Positions 54,901 to 63,967 are shown, counted from the stretch's first letter. The stretch is 64,000 nucleotides of DNA from Acidimicrobium ferrooxidans DSM 10331 (GCF_000023265.1 NC_013124.1:2094158-2158157); one strand, 5' to 3'. Numbers and translations are program-made. Notes: generated by a model not told the origin, from the sequence alone.

Positions 54901-55607
54901 AACCGGCGTATCTGCGACGCTTCCTGCCCGAAGGCGCGCACCACACGAGCTCCGATGATCGACTCGGTCACCACGGTCGTGAGTTCGCCCTCCCGCTGCT
55001 GTGCGTCCCAGCTCGACGGGAAGACCGTGGAGCGCAGGGTTCGCGACGCTAGGAAGGTGGCAACCGGGACGATCAGTGCGAGCAGCATGAGCCAGACGTT
55101 CAGCACGCTCATGATGACGATCGACACGATCGCTTGGAGAACCGCGCCAAGAACCATCGGAGCCCACGCCAGGACTTGTTGAACGAGACCGAGATCCGTC
55201 GTCACACGTGAGAGCAGCTGGCCGATCTCGAGACCTTCGTGGGTGGCGAGATCGAGCGAGACGAGGTGCGCGTACACCTCGTTCCGGATGTCGAGTTGCA
55301 CGTCGTAGGCCACTCGGCCACCGATGAACCGTCGCACCAGGGTCGTGCCAAAACGCACGATACCGATCCCCACTAAGCCGAGCACCAGCGCCTCGATGGC
55401 GGCCCGTCGGCCTCCAAGCCCGTCGATCACGGCTCGTTGCACCACGGGAACCAACGCCAGCGACCCCATCGACACGGCCGATGCAAGCAGGGTCACGGCA
55501 AGCTTGCCACGGTGCCGGCGAAGCCATGGCGCAACCGCTGCCCACGAGCCTTCGGTCACCGACGTCGCGATCGGACGGGACCGCTCCCCGCCCTTGGTCA
55601 TCCTCAC
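51909..55607 (-). CDS. Fused two-half ABC exporter (TMD-NBD-TMD-NBD), asymmetric heterodimer type
   Basis: 1232 aa, about twice the usual half-transporter. Half 1: six helices, Walker A GPSGSGKTT, signature LSGGQRQRLALARAL, Walker B VLVLDDATSAID (Asp where the catalytic Glu should be), His switch VVSHR. Half 2: six helices, Walker A GETGAGKST, degenerate signature AAGERQLVCLARA, Walker B ILLLDEATSNLD (normal Glu), His switch IAHR. So one composite ATP site (half-2 Walker plus half-1 signature) is canonical and the other is degenerate, as in heterodimeric exporters such as TM287/288. Exports a hydrophobic or drug-like substrate. Confidence 0.93.
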   Translation of the reverse strand: MRMTKGGERSRPIATSVTEGSWAAVAPWLRRHRGKLAVTLLASAVSMGSLALVPVVQRAVIDGLGGRRAAIEALVLGLVGIGIVRFGTTLVRRFIGGRVAYDVQLDIRNEVYAHLVSLDLATHEGLEIGQLLSRVTTDLGLVQQVLAWAPMVLGAVLQAIVSIVIMSVLNVWLMLLALIVPVATFLASRTLRSTVFPSSWDAQQREGELTTVVTESIIGARVVRAFGQEASQIRRFVDGARALYASRLRNIRLRAWVTAELQAIPQLVQAGILALGGLLALNGDVTIGTFVAFASYLTQLAAPARMVAGILVVGQQARAGFERIDQLLSIEPGITEVPHPLPLPRDARRVSVRGVTALRGGTHEVLAGVDLEIAAGEMVAILGPSGSGKTTLCTLLPRLAEVSGGAVLVGGVDVRSVSLAELRRRVSMVFEESVLLAGTVVDNVRFGCPDASEAEVREACGRAGALEFIEALPDGFDTQIGEGGVTLSGGQRQRLALARALVMRPHVLVLDDATSAIDPTTEERIIASIRALPERPTVIVVSHRASVVSLVDRVVVLEQGCVVADGSVARVAAMSSWVRRFLDGGDGSDVEIEAVSPKRQIVEASGSGRRRLAAARSLGDVPPWVGELIAHLPPTRDEPQRPRWTQPPGEGRIRLGTFLSGWRFGLVLALALVAIDTASGVIGPLIVRSGIDGGMLAHSGITVVLAALGLLAVALIGWIDQWAETVQTGRVGESMLFELRLRLFSHLQRLGIDVFEREPSGRLVTRLTSDVETMSQLLQNGLVSAIVGIATVVVIAVVLVALEPRLALVALVAVPVLVVATVVYRAIAQRAYDRQREHVAAVNAHFQESIAGVQVVQALGQEEAGLATFRRLGIAYRNASLTALGVQAIYVALADLTSVVVTAGVLWVGSGLVRGHVIEVGVLVAFLLYITQLFAPVQQLAQTFDAYQRARAGLRKINSLLDEQPSIRSSPNASRPTRIRGSIELDRVWFAYPGVQRPALRDCSLAIPAGQHVAVVGETGAGKSTLMKLLVRFVDPSQGAVRLDGTDLRALDLAWFRSRVGYVPQEPFLFSGTIRDNITFGAPWASDDDVEAAARAVGAHDVIAALPDGYDQVVGERGRALAAGERQLVCLARAVLIDPAILLLDEATSNLDPELDARVHAGIERAGAGRTTVMIAHRLHSAERMDRIVVVGAGSILEDGTHDELLRRGGWYAQAQRATAAMAELHRRAVGE

Positions 55608-55871
55608 CGCTCTCGTGCTCCCCGCCGCTGCGCCCCACGTGCTGGCTCACATACTTGTATTCTCCCACCACCCTAGAGCGATAGCAGCGCGATCACACCT
55701 CTCCAGGGACCTCATCCGCTACCACGAGTCCACCCACGTGGCCTCCGTTGTGCGCCGCGACCCTCCTCTGTCTCGGGCGCGGACCGCACGGCCCAACCAC
55801 CGAACTGCCCCAACGATACGAGCAACGCCCTTGGCGGCTGACGCGACCGGTCTCCTTGGCTCACAATCCAC

Positions 55872-55899
55872 AGGGTTGTGCACACCTGTGCACAACCCT
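55872..55899. promoter_or_regulatory. 28-bp perfect inverted repeat with DnaA-box-like halves, downstream of parB
   Basis: Arms of 13 bp (AGGGTTGTGCACA and TGTGCACAACCCT) separated by CC. Each half holds TTGTGCACA, one base from the actinobacterial DnaA box TTGTCCACA; AATCCACAGG lies next to it. Between the ABC exporter and parB. It may be a DnaA-binding site, a parB terminator or another protein's operator. The remainder of the 313-bp gap holds no gene. Confidence 0.5.
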
Positions 55900-55920
55900 C
55901 TTGTTCACCTTCCGATAACC

Positions 55921-56841
55921 CTACGCCTCGACTTGAGGGTGGGGGTCGACGATGCCCGACGCGATGCGATGGAGATCGGCAAGATCGACGAACCGAACTC
56001 GGATGTACCCTGCGCCACTCTTGCTCACGTCGATCTGCACATCCGACTCCATGACGTCCGCGAGCAACCGCTCGAGCTCGACGACGATGGCCGGACGCAG
56101 CCGTGCCTCGGGCACCGCCTCCTTGGGGCCCTGCGCATGCTCCGATTCGCCAGCCTCGACCCTCGTCGCCTCGGCCGCGGGGTTCGAGATCGCCCGCACC
56201 GCCTCCTCGACGTCTCGGACGGACAGGCCTTCCTCGACCGTTCTCCTGGCCAACTCCTCCTGCAGACGACGATCCGGGCAACCGAGCAAGGCCCTCGCAT
56301 GCCCCGCCGACAACACCCCATCGAGCAGCATCCGCTGCAGCGCAGCGGGGAGCTGCAGGAGTCGCAGCGTATTCGAGACAGCCGCCCGACTCTTGCCGAC
56401 ACCACGAGCAACCTCGTCGTGCGTCAGCTGGAAATCGTCGATCAACTGCCGGTACGCAGCTGCCTCTTCCAGCGGGTTCAAGTCACGACGGTGCAGGTTC
56501 TCGATGACGGCCACCTGGAGCGACCCGCGGTCGTCTCGATCTTGCACGATGGCGGGGATGCGATCCAGGCCAGCTCGCTGCGCCGCGCGCCACCGCCGTT
56601 CGCCAGCGATCAGCTCGTAGCCGTCCGCGACCCGCCGCACGAGGATCGGTTGGAGAACGCCGACCTCGGCGATCGATGCGGCAAGGCCACTCAGCGCCTC
56701 CTCGTCGAAGATCGTCCGCGGCTGCAGAGGATTCGGACGAATCGCCCCTACTGGAATCTCGACGAGGCCATGCTGCTCCTGCTGAACGCCTGTTGGAATC
56801 AGCGCACCAAGTCCGCGCCCCAAACCGGTCTGCCTAGCCAT
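55921..56841 (-). CDS. parB: Chromosome partitioning protein ParB
   Basis: 306 aa from the ATG at 56841 (MARQTGLGRGLGALIP), overlapping the parA stop by 8 bp. N-terminal GLGRGLGALIP box, ParB/Srx CTPase domain (PLQPRTIFDEEAL, ELIAGERRWRAAQRAG, ENLHRRDLNPLEEA), helix-turn-helix (THDEVARGVGKSRAAVSNTL), C-terminal dimer region. Loads at parS and recruits SMC for origin segregation. Confidence 0.97.
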   Translation of the reverse strand: MARQTGLGRGLGALIPTGVQQEQHGLVEIPVGAIRPNPLQPRTIFDEEALSGLAASIAEVGVLQPILVRRVADGYELIAGERRWRAAQRAGLDRIPAIVQDRDDRGSLQVAVIENLHRRDLNPLEEAAAYRQLIDDFQLTHDEVARGVGKSRAAVSNTLRLLQLPAALQRMLLDGVLSAGHARALLGCPDRRLQEELARRTVEEGLSVRDVEEAVRAISNPAAEATRVEAGESEHAQGPKEAVPEARLRPAIVVELERLLADVMESDVQIDVSKSGAGYIRVRFVDLADLHRIASGIVDPHPQVEA

Positions 56842-57595
56842 CCTTGCGCAGCTCCGTCGCCAGGTCGCGATAGGCAATGGCGCCTCGCGAGCTCGGATCG
56901 AACGTCGTAATTGGCTGCCCAAACGAGGGGGCCTCGGAGAGTCGTATGTTGCGAGGGATCACTGTCTCACACACCAAGTCACCGCAGAACTCCTTCACGT
57001 TGGCTACCACCTGCTCGGAGAGGTTCGTCCGGGCATCGAACATCGTCATGACCACGTGCGAAACACGGAGCGTCGGGTTCAGGCTCTGCTGCACCAATGT
57101 CACGTTCCGAAACAGCTGCGACAATCCCTCGAGGGCGTAGTACTCGCACTGGATCGGCACGAGCACCTCATCTGCGGCAGCCAACGCATTGACCGTCAGC
57201 AGTCCGAGCGACGGCGGACAATCAATGAAGATGTAGTCGTAGTCGCCTCGGACCGGCTCCAACGCCCTGCGCAACCGAGTCTCACGCGACAGCACCGACA
57301 CCAGCTCGATCTCCGCACCAGCGAGGTCGATGGTTGCACCCGCGACGAACACATTGCGGACCCCAGTCGCCTCGATGACGTCTTCCAACGGCGTCTCGTG
57401 CACGACCGCGTCATAGATCGACCCCGCAAGATCCCGAGGGTTCACCCCGAGGCCCGTCGTCGCGTTGCCTTGCGGATCGAAGTCGACCAGCAAGACCCTC
57501 GCCCCCTGCTCAGCCAACGCTGCAGCGAGGTTCACGGCTGTCGTGGTCTTACCGACCCCACCCTTCTGATTGGCGACCGCAATGACCCTACCCAT
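56834..57595 (-). CDS. parA: Chromosome partitioning ATPase ParA (Soj)
   Basis: 253 aa from the ATG at 57595 (GCGGGAG upstream). Deviant Walker A NQKGGVGKTTTAVNLAAAL at the N-terminus, DFDPQGNATTGLG, and IFIDCPPSLGLLTVNAL. ATP-driven partner of ParB. No long N-terminal regulatory domain, so chromosomal Soj type. Two parS-like sites lie 30 and 113 bp upstream. Confidence 0.97.
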   Translation of the reverse strand: MGRVIAVANQKGGVGKTTTAVNLAAALAEQGARVLLVDFDPQGNATTGLGVNPRDLAGSIYDAVVHETPLEDVIEATGVRNVFVAGATIDLAGAEIELVSVLSRETRLRRALEPVRGDYDYIFIDCPPSLGLLTVNALAAADEVLVPIQCEYYALEGLSQLFRNVTLVQQSLNPTLRVSHVVMTMFDARTNLSEQVVANVKEFCGDLVCETVIPRNIRLSEAPSFGQPITTFDPSSRGAIAYRDLATELRKDG

Positions 57596-57624
57596 GGCTA
57601 CTCCCGCGGACGTGTTCGCCTGCA

Positions 57625-57638
57625 GTTCCACGTGGAAC
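57625..57638. promoter_or_regulatory. parS-like site 1
   Basis: Perfect palindrome GTTCCACGTGGAAC, core CACGTG, close to consensus TGTTTCACGTGAAACA, 30 bp upstream of parA. Confidence 0.8.
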
Positions 57639-57707
57639 TTGACGCTTCACGGCAGGCTACTCGATCACGGCTCCACCCCGCGCCACAGACCCTCCCTCCA
57701 CCGTCAC

Positions 57708-57721
57708 GTTCCACGTGAAAC
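57708..57721. promoter_or_regulatory. parS-like site 2
   Basis: GTTCCACGTGAAAC; its right arm matches the parS consensus exactly, with a single C-for-T difference in the left arm. Confidence 0.8.
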
Positions 57722-58144
57722 TGGAGCTGCAGACCAACCACCCACGCCACGTCTTCCGTCCGCACCATCAGACCAACCCTCCCGGGTCTCCAAGCGCGCA
57801 ACACGCATACCACCCCGCCGCCGCTCGATACCACATGACCGACGGATCGACCATCGAGCACCTTCGAACTCCATGAGCCTGCCTCCGCCTCACCCGCGCC
57901 CACCCAAACCCCTCAACCTGGAGCCCCCGTCGCAGCCGGAACCACCCGTACCATCGACTCCCCGTGCGACCACAGCTTCCACCTGGCGGACCAACGCCAA
58001 CGGCCATCGACGACCCCCACCAACCAGTACGTGCGACTACCCCAAACGCATGCACGTCCGGAGCCCAGCGATCGATCACGCGAGAACGGTCACCCCACAG
58101 AAGGGCGAGAGGGGAGTGACAAGGGAACGAGAGGGGAGCGAGTC
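57722..58144. other. Gene-free region between parS and the IS1182-family element
   Basis: No credible gene; short frames have poor composition. Possibly origin-associated spacer. Confidence 0.4.
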
Positions 58145-58148
58145 CTAG

Positions 58149-59920
58149 GAGCCTTCTGAACAAGCCCCTCCCTGGTAGCGACTGATGCCAGCCACCCAGC
58201 CCGGGAACGAGCTCAGCTGACCCGTGCTCGCCCAGCTCCTCACCCTCTCCTCTTCGTCCCCTCCTCGTGGGTGCGGAGGAGAGGGCCCGAGCGTCTCTCA
58301 GGTGGCAAGCACCCAGCCACCACCCACTCGGGTGAGCCCCAGGCGTAGCAGCACCTTCAGGTTCCAGGTCGCACAGAGCAGCTCGAAGTGCAGGCGGTTG
58401 CGCACGAGTCCCCGGTAGCGCAGCCTCGCCCCGGAGAGCTTGCGCTTGAGCTGTGCGTGGATCCGCTCGACGTTCGGTCGGGTGCGCTGGTAGTCGAGAC
58501 GGACAGCCGGGTCCCCAAAGTGCGCCCGCTGGCTGATGCCGTGCCAGGTGGCAGGGGTGAAGGTGAGGACCCGTCCGCGCTTCGATCGTGTGCAGCGCTC
58601 CCGGAGCGGACAGCCATCGCAGTGCTTGGCGAAGGAGGCACGGCCCTTCGCGGAAATGGGGACTCGGTGCCCCGCAGGACAGCTAACCCATCCCTCCTCG
58701 ACGACGAAGTCGTCGATCGTGAAGCCACCAGGGACCGCCATAGAAAGGGGCCGAGGCTTGATCACCTCGTCGTGGCCATGAGCGGCAAGCTCGTTGAAGA
58801 CCTCGCTCGTGGCGTAGGCGCTGTCGCCATAGACCGTGCGTGGGCCGTCCTCGTCACCAAGGAGCTCGGGCACGACCTGTGCATCAGGCACGCTACCCGT
58901 CGTGATGGTCGAGGCGGTGACGATGCCGCTGTCTGGCTCGACGGCCACGTGGCCCTTGTAGCCATCGATGGCACGGGCACGGGACTTGTGCACATGGCGA
59001 GCGTCGGGGTCCACGGTGGAGATGACCCTGTCGCGGGCCACTCGCCTCGCGATGCGCCAGCGGCCTGCGGTGGCATCTGTGCACTCGACGTCCTGGCCCG
59101 CCACGAGCCCAAGGAGGCCCAGGGCCTCGCGCTGGGGCTCGGTGAGAGACGCGAGCTTCTCGGCCTCGGCGAGGTGGGCGGTGGCATCGGCGACGAGGGC
59201 GCTCACCGTGCGCACCACTGCTTCTTCGTCTCGGTAGTCGATGGCAGGCTTTGGACGGGTGTAGTCGATCGCTGGTGACAGAGGAACTTCGCGGAGCTCG
59301 GGGATCAGCCTGCGTACCCGGTTGATCTGAGCGACGAGTTGGGTCATGGTGTCTTGGGTCGCGACCGCATCGGCGAGCACGGTGGAGTCGACGACGCGCT
59401 TCGTCGTGCCCTTGAGCACCCCCGTGGCACCGATCACCTCGGCCACGAGCTCGGTGATGAGTCTTGGGGTCTCGGAGGTGGCGATGCGCCTGCGCCAGTA
59501 GGTGAGCACCGTGGGGTGAAAACCTGGGTCCTCGAGGTCGAGACCGAGGGCGTACTTCCAGCGCAGGTTGTAGCGGACCTGCTCTGTCGCCTCGGTGTCC
59601 GAGAGCCCCTCGAGCACCTGGAGCACCATGACCGCGAGCACCCTCGAGGCGGGGATGGAGGGTCTGCCGGTCGTGGAGGGATAGAGGTGGCGGAAGCGCT
59701 CGTCGGGGAAGAGCTCCCTGCGGTGCTCGGCGAGGAAGGCGTAGATGGACCCTGGCTCGATGAGCGAGGAGCAGAAGGCCTCCGTCGCGGTGAGGTGTGC
59801 CTGGTCTGATTCGGTGCCCAACATGCAAAAAGTCTAGCTGAGCTGGGCAAATGGCGCTGGGCAGGAGGGGAGGAGCGCCGTGCGTCGCCGCGCTACGTGG
59901 AGGAGTTGTTCAGGAGGCTC
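58149..59920. mobile_element. IS1182-family insertion sequence (1772 bp) with CTAG target duplication
   Basis: Ends GGAGCCTTCTGAACAA / GGAGCCTCCTGAACAA form terminal inverted repeats; flanked by CTAG at 58145-58148 and 59921-59924. Contains one transposase gene on the minus strand. It splits the conserved rsmG-parA linkage. Confidence 0.88.
58298..59824 (-). CDS. IS1182-family transposase
   Basis: 508 aa. N-terminal DUF772-like segment (GRPSIPASRVLAVMVLQVLE, SDTEATEQVRYNLRWKYALG), catalytic Asp in RVVDSTVLADAV, VYGDSAYAT, and the C-terminal zinc-type cysteines in HCDGCPLRERCTRSK followed by the catalytic Glu region RPNVERIHAQLKRKL. Full length and apparently intact. Confidence 0.92.
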   Translation of the reverse strand: MLGTESDQAHLTATEAFCSSLIEPGSIYAFLAEHRRELFPDERFRHLYPSTTGRPSIPASRVLAVMVLQVLEGLSDTEATEQVRYNLRWKYALGLDLEDPGFHPTVLTYWRRRIATSETPRLITELVAEVIGATGVLKGTTKRVVDSTVLADAVATQDTMTQLVAQINRVRRLIPELREVPLSPAIDYTRPKPAIDYRDEEAVVRTVSALVADATAHLAEAEKLASLTEPQREALGLLGLVAGQDVECTDATAGRWRIARRVARDRVISTVDPDARHVHKSRARAIDGYKGHVAVEPDSGIVTASTITTGSVPDAQVVPELLGDEDGPRTVYGDSAYATSEVFNELAAHGHDEVIKPRPLSMAVPGGFTIDDFVVEEGWVSCPAGHRVPISAKGRASFAKHCDGCPLRERCTRSKRGRVLTFTPATWHGISQRAHFGDPAVRLDYQRTRPNVERIHAQLKRKLSGARLRYRGLVRNRLHFELLCATWNLKVLLRLGLTRVGGGWVLAT

Positions 59921-59924
59921 CTAG

Positions 59925-60641
59925 AGGCCTACGGCCACCTCGCACACCGATCACGGGTGGACCACAGCCGCGACGCTCCCAGACGCCTCTCGATCCATGC
60001 ACGGCTGCTCGTCGGTGCCCATCGCCACAGGACGGGCGGACCGCCGCCATCACGTCACACGGAATCGCGCCGAACCACGCGCAGCTCGTCCCGGAATGCC
60101 GTCGTCCGACATCGGCCGCACACGCCGCTCGCGATGACCCTCACGATCCGACTCCCTGCGCAGAGCTGCCAACGCCGAGCCCAGGCATCACTGACCTGGC
60201 GGACCACCCCAACGGCCACGGTCGAGAACGCCAGCCACGACACTACGGACACCACCAGCGCCAACTCCAGCGACCAAGCACGCGCCTACGCCACGACGCC
60301 GATGCGACCACGTGCGATCGGTGCGTGCCGACCTCGAGTTCACCCACCTCACCGAATGCCCACAGCAGCTGATCGCCCGCAGGAGCTGGCCACACCACCA
60401 CGTGCTGCCGGAGCCAGTGTGACTTGCCGACGAGACCAACCCACCGTTCCTCACCGACCGTCGCCCCGCGCTCCAGCAAGCAGGCACGCCACAGCTCGCG
60501 AGGCCGCTCTCTCGGCACGCACCACCCGCACGTCAGCGCACGACCCCCGAGGCAATCCCGTGGGCGGCTCTCGTCGACGATCGAGTGCCAGCATCGAGGC
60601 ACACCGAGGCAATCCACACAGGTCCCCAACCAGCCGCCCAC
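59925..60641. other. Gene-free region between IS1182 element and rsmG
   Basis: No gene I can support. A 132-codon reverse frame (60243-60641) starts at the rsmG stop but is unusually Trp/Cys-rich and lacks a ribosome site, so it is probably chance. Confidence 0.4.
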
Positions 60642-61298
60642 TCATACGTCGTCGCGCCCGACCCGCAGTGTCGTCGAGGAACGCTCCTCGCTCCACAACG
60701 GTCGACGCTCCGGTATCCCGGAGCGTCGAGGATACTGTCCCGCGAGCGGTGCTACCTTGCGCAGCACAGTGAAGTGTGGGGGGCCCACCACCACTTCAGC
60801 CACGACGAGACCGAGCCTCGCGAGCTGCTCGCTGGCCGACCAACGCCGTCCAGCCCCCTCAGGTGGATCGGAGACCACGATGACGCCTCCAACGCGAACG
60901 AATCCGCTACCGATCTCGGCGGTGACCGGCGGAGCTCCGAATCCACGAGCGACCACGGCGTCAGCCCGTTCACGAATCTCCTTCGACCTTGCGAGCACCT
61001 CGCCCCGCTCAGCGGCGATTCGCACCCGAGCCGACCAGTTCAAGGCTCGAACCGCCTCGGTGAGGAACGCCGCACGCCGCTGGCGAGCATCGACCAGCAG
61101 TCCTTCCGATGCGGGTAGCTCGAGCGCGACGATCAGGCCCGGTATGCCTCCGCCCGATCCAAGATCGACCCATCGCTCGGCACCGTAGCGACGCACGAGC
61201 GCAGAGAAGGCCCTCGAATGTTCGAGGGCCTTCTCTGTGGGCTCGCCTACGAGACCGAGCTCGTGGGCCCGATCAATCCACTGCTCGACCGGCAGCAT
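60642..61298 (-). CDS. rsmG: 16S rRNA (guanine-527-N7) methyltransferase
   Basis: 218 aa. SAM-binding motif RWVDLGSGGGIPGLIVAL, then LVDARQRRAAFLTEAVRAL and ADAVVARGFGAPP; these are standard RsmG (GidB) motifs. Methylates G527 of 16S rRNA. Starts inside the 3' end of jag (26-bp overlap). Confidence 0.95.
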   Translation of the reverse strand: MLPVEQWIDRAHELGLVGEPTEKALEHSRAFSALVRRYGAERWVDLGSGGGIPGLIVALELPASEGLLVDARQRRAAFLTEAVRALNWSARVRIAAERGEVLARSKEIRERADAVVARGFGAPPVTAEIGSGFVRVGGVIVVSDPPEGAGRRWSASEQLARLGLVVAEVVVGPPHFTVLRKVAPLAGQYPRRSGIPERRPLWSEERSSTTLRVGRDDV

Positions 61299-62118
61299 CG
61301 ACGGACTCGGCGGCCGATGGTGCTACCCCGACACGGAAGATCACAACGTAGCGATCCGGTTCCTCACCCTCTGAACGCGTCCCGACACCGTCGATCTCGG
61401 CCACCACGTCATGGATCACCTTCCGATCTGCGGCGCTCATCGGCTCGAGCACGCGCTCTTCGCCAGTCGTCAGTGCGACCTCTGCCTGCTCTCGCGCGAA
61501 GCGCTCGAGCGCGACCCGCCGTCGCTCGCGATAGCCGGCGACGTCGACCGCCACCCGTCCCACACCCTCGCCGGCGATGGCCTGCAACACACTGCGCGTC
61601 AGCTCTTGAATCGCGTTCAGGACACTCGCCCGTGGCCCCACGAGGACCCCGAGCCCATCGCCCTCGATGTCGAGACTCATCTCTTCGTCATCGAGGTTGC
61701 TGACGCGAACCTCGCCCGTCAGCCCGAACTCCTGCATGAGCCCGGCCAAGAAGGCCTGTGCTCGCGCGGCAAGCTCCACACGCGAGAGGGGAGGAGTTCC
61801 CTCTGCCGCCGGGGCTTCGGCCGTCTGTTGTTCGTCGTTCATCGGAGCATCCTCTGTTTCGTCTCGCCTGGTACCAGCCCCGGGCCGCGCGTCAACGGCC
61901 CGATTTCGTCGTCCACGACGCCGATCACGCTTTGGCATCGGAAGCTTCGGCCGAAGACGAGCTCGAACCCGTGCCTCTCTCCGTCCGAACCCGAGAAAAC
62001 TTGCTCGCCCTTCGTCGAGGACCTCGAACTCGACCTCGGCGTCTTCCACGCCGAGCACATCCAGTGCTTGCTCACGTGCCTCTTCGACAGTTCGTCCTGT
62101 CGTCTCGATCCAATCCAT
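61273..62118 (-). CDS. jag: RNA-binding protein Jag/KhpB
   Basis: 281 aa from the ATG at 62118 (MDWIETTGRTVEEAREQALD), the usual Jag start; the longer frame to 62400 is a shadow of yidC. Jag-N domain (1-50, with SFLGFGRREARV), linker rich in basic and acidic residues, KH domain (LDIEGDGLGVLVGPRASVLN), and R3H domain (RVLEPMSAADRKVIHDVV). RNA chaperone linked to cell elongation and membrane protein genes. Confidence 0.93.
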   Translation of the reverse strand: MDWIETTGRTVEEAREQALDVLGVEDAEVEFEVLDEGRASFLGFGRREARVRARLRPKLPMPKRDRRRGRRNRAVDARPGAGTRRDETEDAPMNDEQQTAEAPAAEGTPPLSRVELAARAQAFLAGLMQEFGLTGEVRVSNLDDEEMSLDIEGDGLGVLVGPRASVLNAIQELTRSVLQAIAGEGVGRVAVDVAGYRERRRVALERFAREQAEVALTTGEERVLEPMSAADRKVIHDVVAEIDGVGTRSEGEEPDRYVVIFRVGVAPSAAESVDAAGRAVD

Positions 62119-62149
62119 GCTCTGACTCCTAGCGATTCGCCGGTCGCCG

Positions 62150-63160
62150 TTAGCGACGACGCCGACCACGGCGACGGCGATAGCTGTTCTTCGAACCCTG
62201 CTGCTTGTTCTTCGCTGGCCCCGGTGGGGTCGCTGGACCGTCGGACCCGCCCTCGACCGCCGACGGCAACCCCTTCTTGCCGCCAAGGAAGCCAAAGATA
62301 CCGCCACCTGCGGGAGCTGTCGGACTCGCCGCACCGTTACCGCGCTGCTCTGCGACCCGACGTCTCGCCTCGACCGAGTGCGCACGAAGGACCGGATCAC
62401 GGCGCCACATCACCTCCTGCTGGGCGACGCGGAACAACCCGGAAACCAGGAAGTACACGGCAACACCGGCAGGGACATCGAGGTAGATGACACCGAAGAC
62501 GACCGTTGTGAGCTGTTGGGTCAGCAGCGCCGATCGGTTCGCCGCGGCCGCCGTGGGATTCTTCGACGCAATCTGCTGAATCTGCAGGTACTGGATACCG
62601 ACCGCGATCAGCACCAGCACGTAGTAGGGGAGTGCGTGCACGAAACCGACGTGCAGATGCAAGGGGGTCAGGGCCAGGTTGATCCCCACAAAGTCCATGT
62701 GCCCGCGGTCGGCCACCAGATTCTTGTAGAGCTTGCTGGCGTGTGAGATGTACAACGGCGCTGCGACGATGGCATGATGACTCGTCACCGTGTGTGTCAG
62801 GCCACGGATGACGTCGTACATCACGAACAGCAGCGGGAACTGCAACAGCATCGGCAAGCAACCGCCGAGCGGCGAAACGCCCTCCTCCTTGAAGAGTCGC
62901 TGCTGCGCTTCGGCGAGCCCCGCACGGTCCTTGCCGTACTGGCGCTGCAACTCCTTGAGCTTCGGCTGAATCGCTTGCATCTGCAGCATCGACCGCGTGG
63001 AGCGGATGGTCAGCGGCGACAGCGCGACCATCACGGTCACCGTCAGCAGCGCGATCGCGATGCCGTAGCTCGGGATGATGGCGTACCAGAAGGTCACGAT
63101 CCCCGCGAGGAGCTCGAACAACGGGCGGAAGATCTCGCCCAGAACACTTGCGACGATCAT
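62150..63160 (-). CDS. yidC: YidC/Oxa1 membrane insertase
   Basis: 336 aa. Gram-positive type without the large periplasmic domain. Hydrophobic core helices ([60 protein letters not shown]), the hydrophilic groove arginine in [17 protein letters not shown], and a basic C-terminal tail rich in Arg that contacts ribosomes. Inserts membrane proteins. Overlaps yidD by 4 bp. Confidence 0.96.
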   Translation of the reverse strand: MIVASVLGEIFRPLFELLAGIVTFWYAIIPSYGIAIALLTVTVMVALSPLTIRSTRSMLQMQAIQPKLKELQRQYGKDRAGLAEAQQRLFKEEGVSPLGGCLPMLLQFPLLFVMYDVIRGLTHTVTSHHAIVAAPLYISHASKLYKNLVADRGHMDFVGINLALTPLHLHVGFVHALPYYVLVLIAVGIQYLQIQQIASKNPTAAAANRSALLTQQLTTVVFGVIYLDVPAGVAVYFLVSGLFRVAQQEVMWRRDPVLRAHSVEARRRVAEQRGNGAASPTAPAGGGIFGFLGGKKGLPSAVEGGSDGPATPPGPAKNKQQGSKNSYRRRRGRRRR

Positions 63161-63423
63161 GCGTGCGTTACCTTTCCGGACCGTCGAGGTGGAACGGGAT
63201 CGTACCCTGAGCCCCCGAACGGGTTACAGCGACCCACTCGTTTAGCCGCCAACCAGCTTCCCCTCGCCAAGCCGTGCAACTCGACTGCCTCGTACGCGTA
63301 CTGAGAGCAGCTCGGCACGTAGCGACACGGCGATGGACGACCACGCCGTGCGACCTGGTAGGCGCGAATGAGGCCCATGCCGGCCCGACGGGGAAGCGCA
63401 CGTACGCGCGCCACAAGGCTCAC
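63157..63423 (-). CDS. yidD: Membrane protein insertion efficiency factor YidD
   Basis: 88 aa, GTG start overlapping the rnpA stop. Family signature [19 protein letters not shown] and [17 protein letters not shown]. Confidence 0.95.
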   Translation of the reverse strand: MSLVARVRALPRRAGMGLIRAYQVARRGRPSPCRYVPSCSQYAYEAVELHGLARGSWLAAKRVGRCNPFGGSGYDPVPPRRSGKVTHA

Positions 63424-63773
63424 GGGTCCTCCCGGGGGAACTCGCCTAGGTGCTCCAGCCTAGTGACATCCGCACGAATGGCGGCAAAGGAGGCGTCGAG
63501 CTTCCCTTCTCTCGGCCCGATCAGGTAGCTGCCGGGTGCGACAGCGCTGACGCGCAAGGCCTCGCGAACCCGGCGCCGAAATCGATTGCGCTCGACCGCC
63601 GTACCTGCTCGGCGCGGTATGGCAAACGCGACACGAACTGCGGCGCTCTGCTCGTCGCCTGACACGGTCTCCGTCGGCGCGACCACGACCCACATGGTGC
63701 CGAGCTGATAGCGCCGACCCACGCGCCGGAGACGATGGAAGTCCTGCCGGCGGGCAAGCCTTCCGAGCCGCAC
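63420..63773 (-). CDS. rnpA: Ribonuclease P protein component
   Basis: 117 aa, GTG start directly after the rpmH stop. [17 protein letters not shown] and the RNR motif [16 protein letters not shown], with [14 protein letters not shown], match RnpA. Binds the RNase P RNA leader site for tRNA 5' maturation. Confidence 0.95.
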   Translation of the reverse strand: MRLGRLARRQDFHRLRRVGRRYQLGTMWVVVAPTETVSGDEQSAAVRVAFAIPRRAGTAVERNRFRRRVREALRVSAVAPGSYLIGPREGKLDASFAAIRADVTRLEHLGEFPREDP

Positions 63774-63908
63774 CTACGCCGACAGCCGGTGACGCCCCTT
63801 GAGGCGCCGAGCCTTGAGCACCGCACGACCGGCTCTCGTCGACATCCGCGCGCGAAAACCATGGGTGCGCGCACGACGCCGATTGTTGGGCTGGAACGTC
63901 CGCTTCAT
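63774..63908 (-). CDS. rpmH: 50S ribosomal protein L34
   Basis: 44 aa: starts [20 protein letters not shown] and ends with KGRHRLSA, the usual length and sequence. ATG at 63908 with AAGGAAGG ahead of it. First gene of the rpmH-rnpA-yidD-yidC-jag-rsmG operon. Confidence 0.97.
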   Translation of the reverse strand: MKRTFQPNNRRRARTHGFRARMSTRAGRAVLKARRLKGRHRLSA

Positions 63909-63938
63909 CGCCTGATCACCTTCCTTGTCGAGCCCCGC

Positions 63939-63967
63939 AGTCTAGGAGTTCGAGGAGTCGAGGCCAA
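63939..63967 (-). promoter_or_regulatory. Candidate rpmH promoter
   Basis: Minus strand -35-like TTGGCC (63962-63967), 17-bp spacer, -10-like TAGACT (63939-63944), 31 bp upstream of the rpmH ATG. Confidence 0.5.

Noticed and set aside
60243..60641. 132-codon reverse frame next to rsmG
   Set aside because: Very Trp- and Cys-rich, no ribosome site, no recognisable domain.
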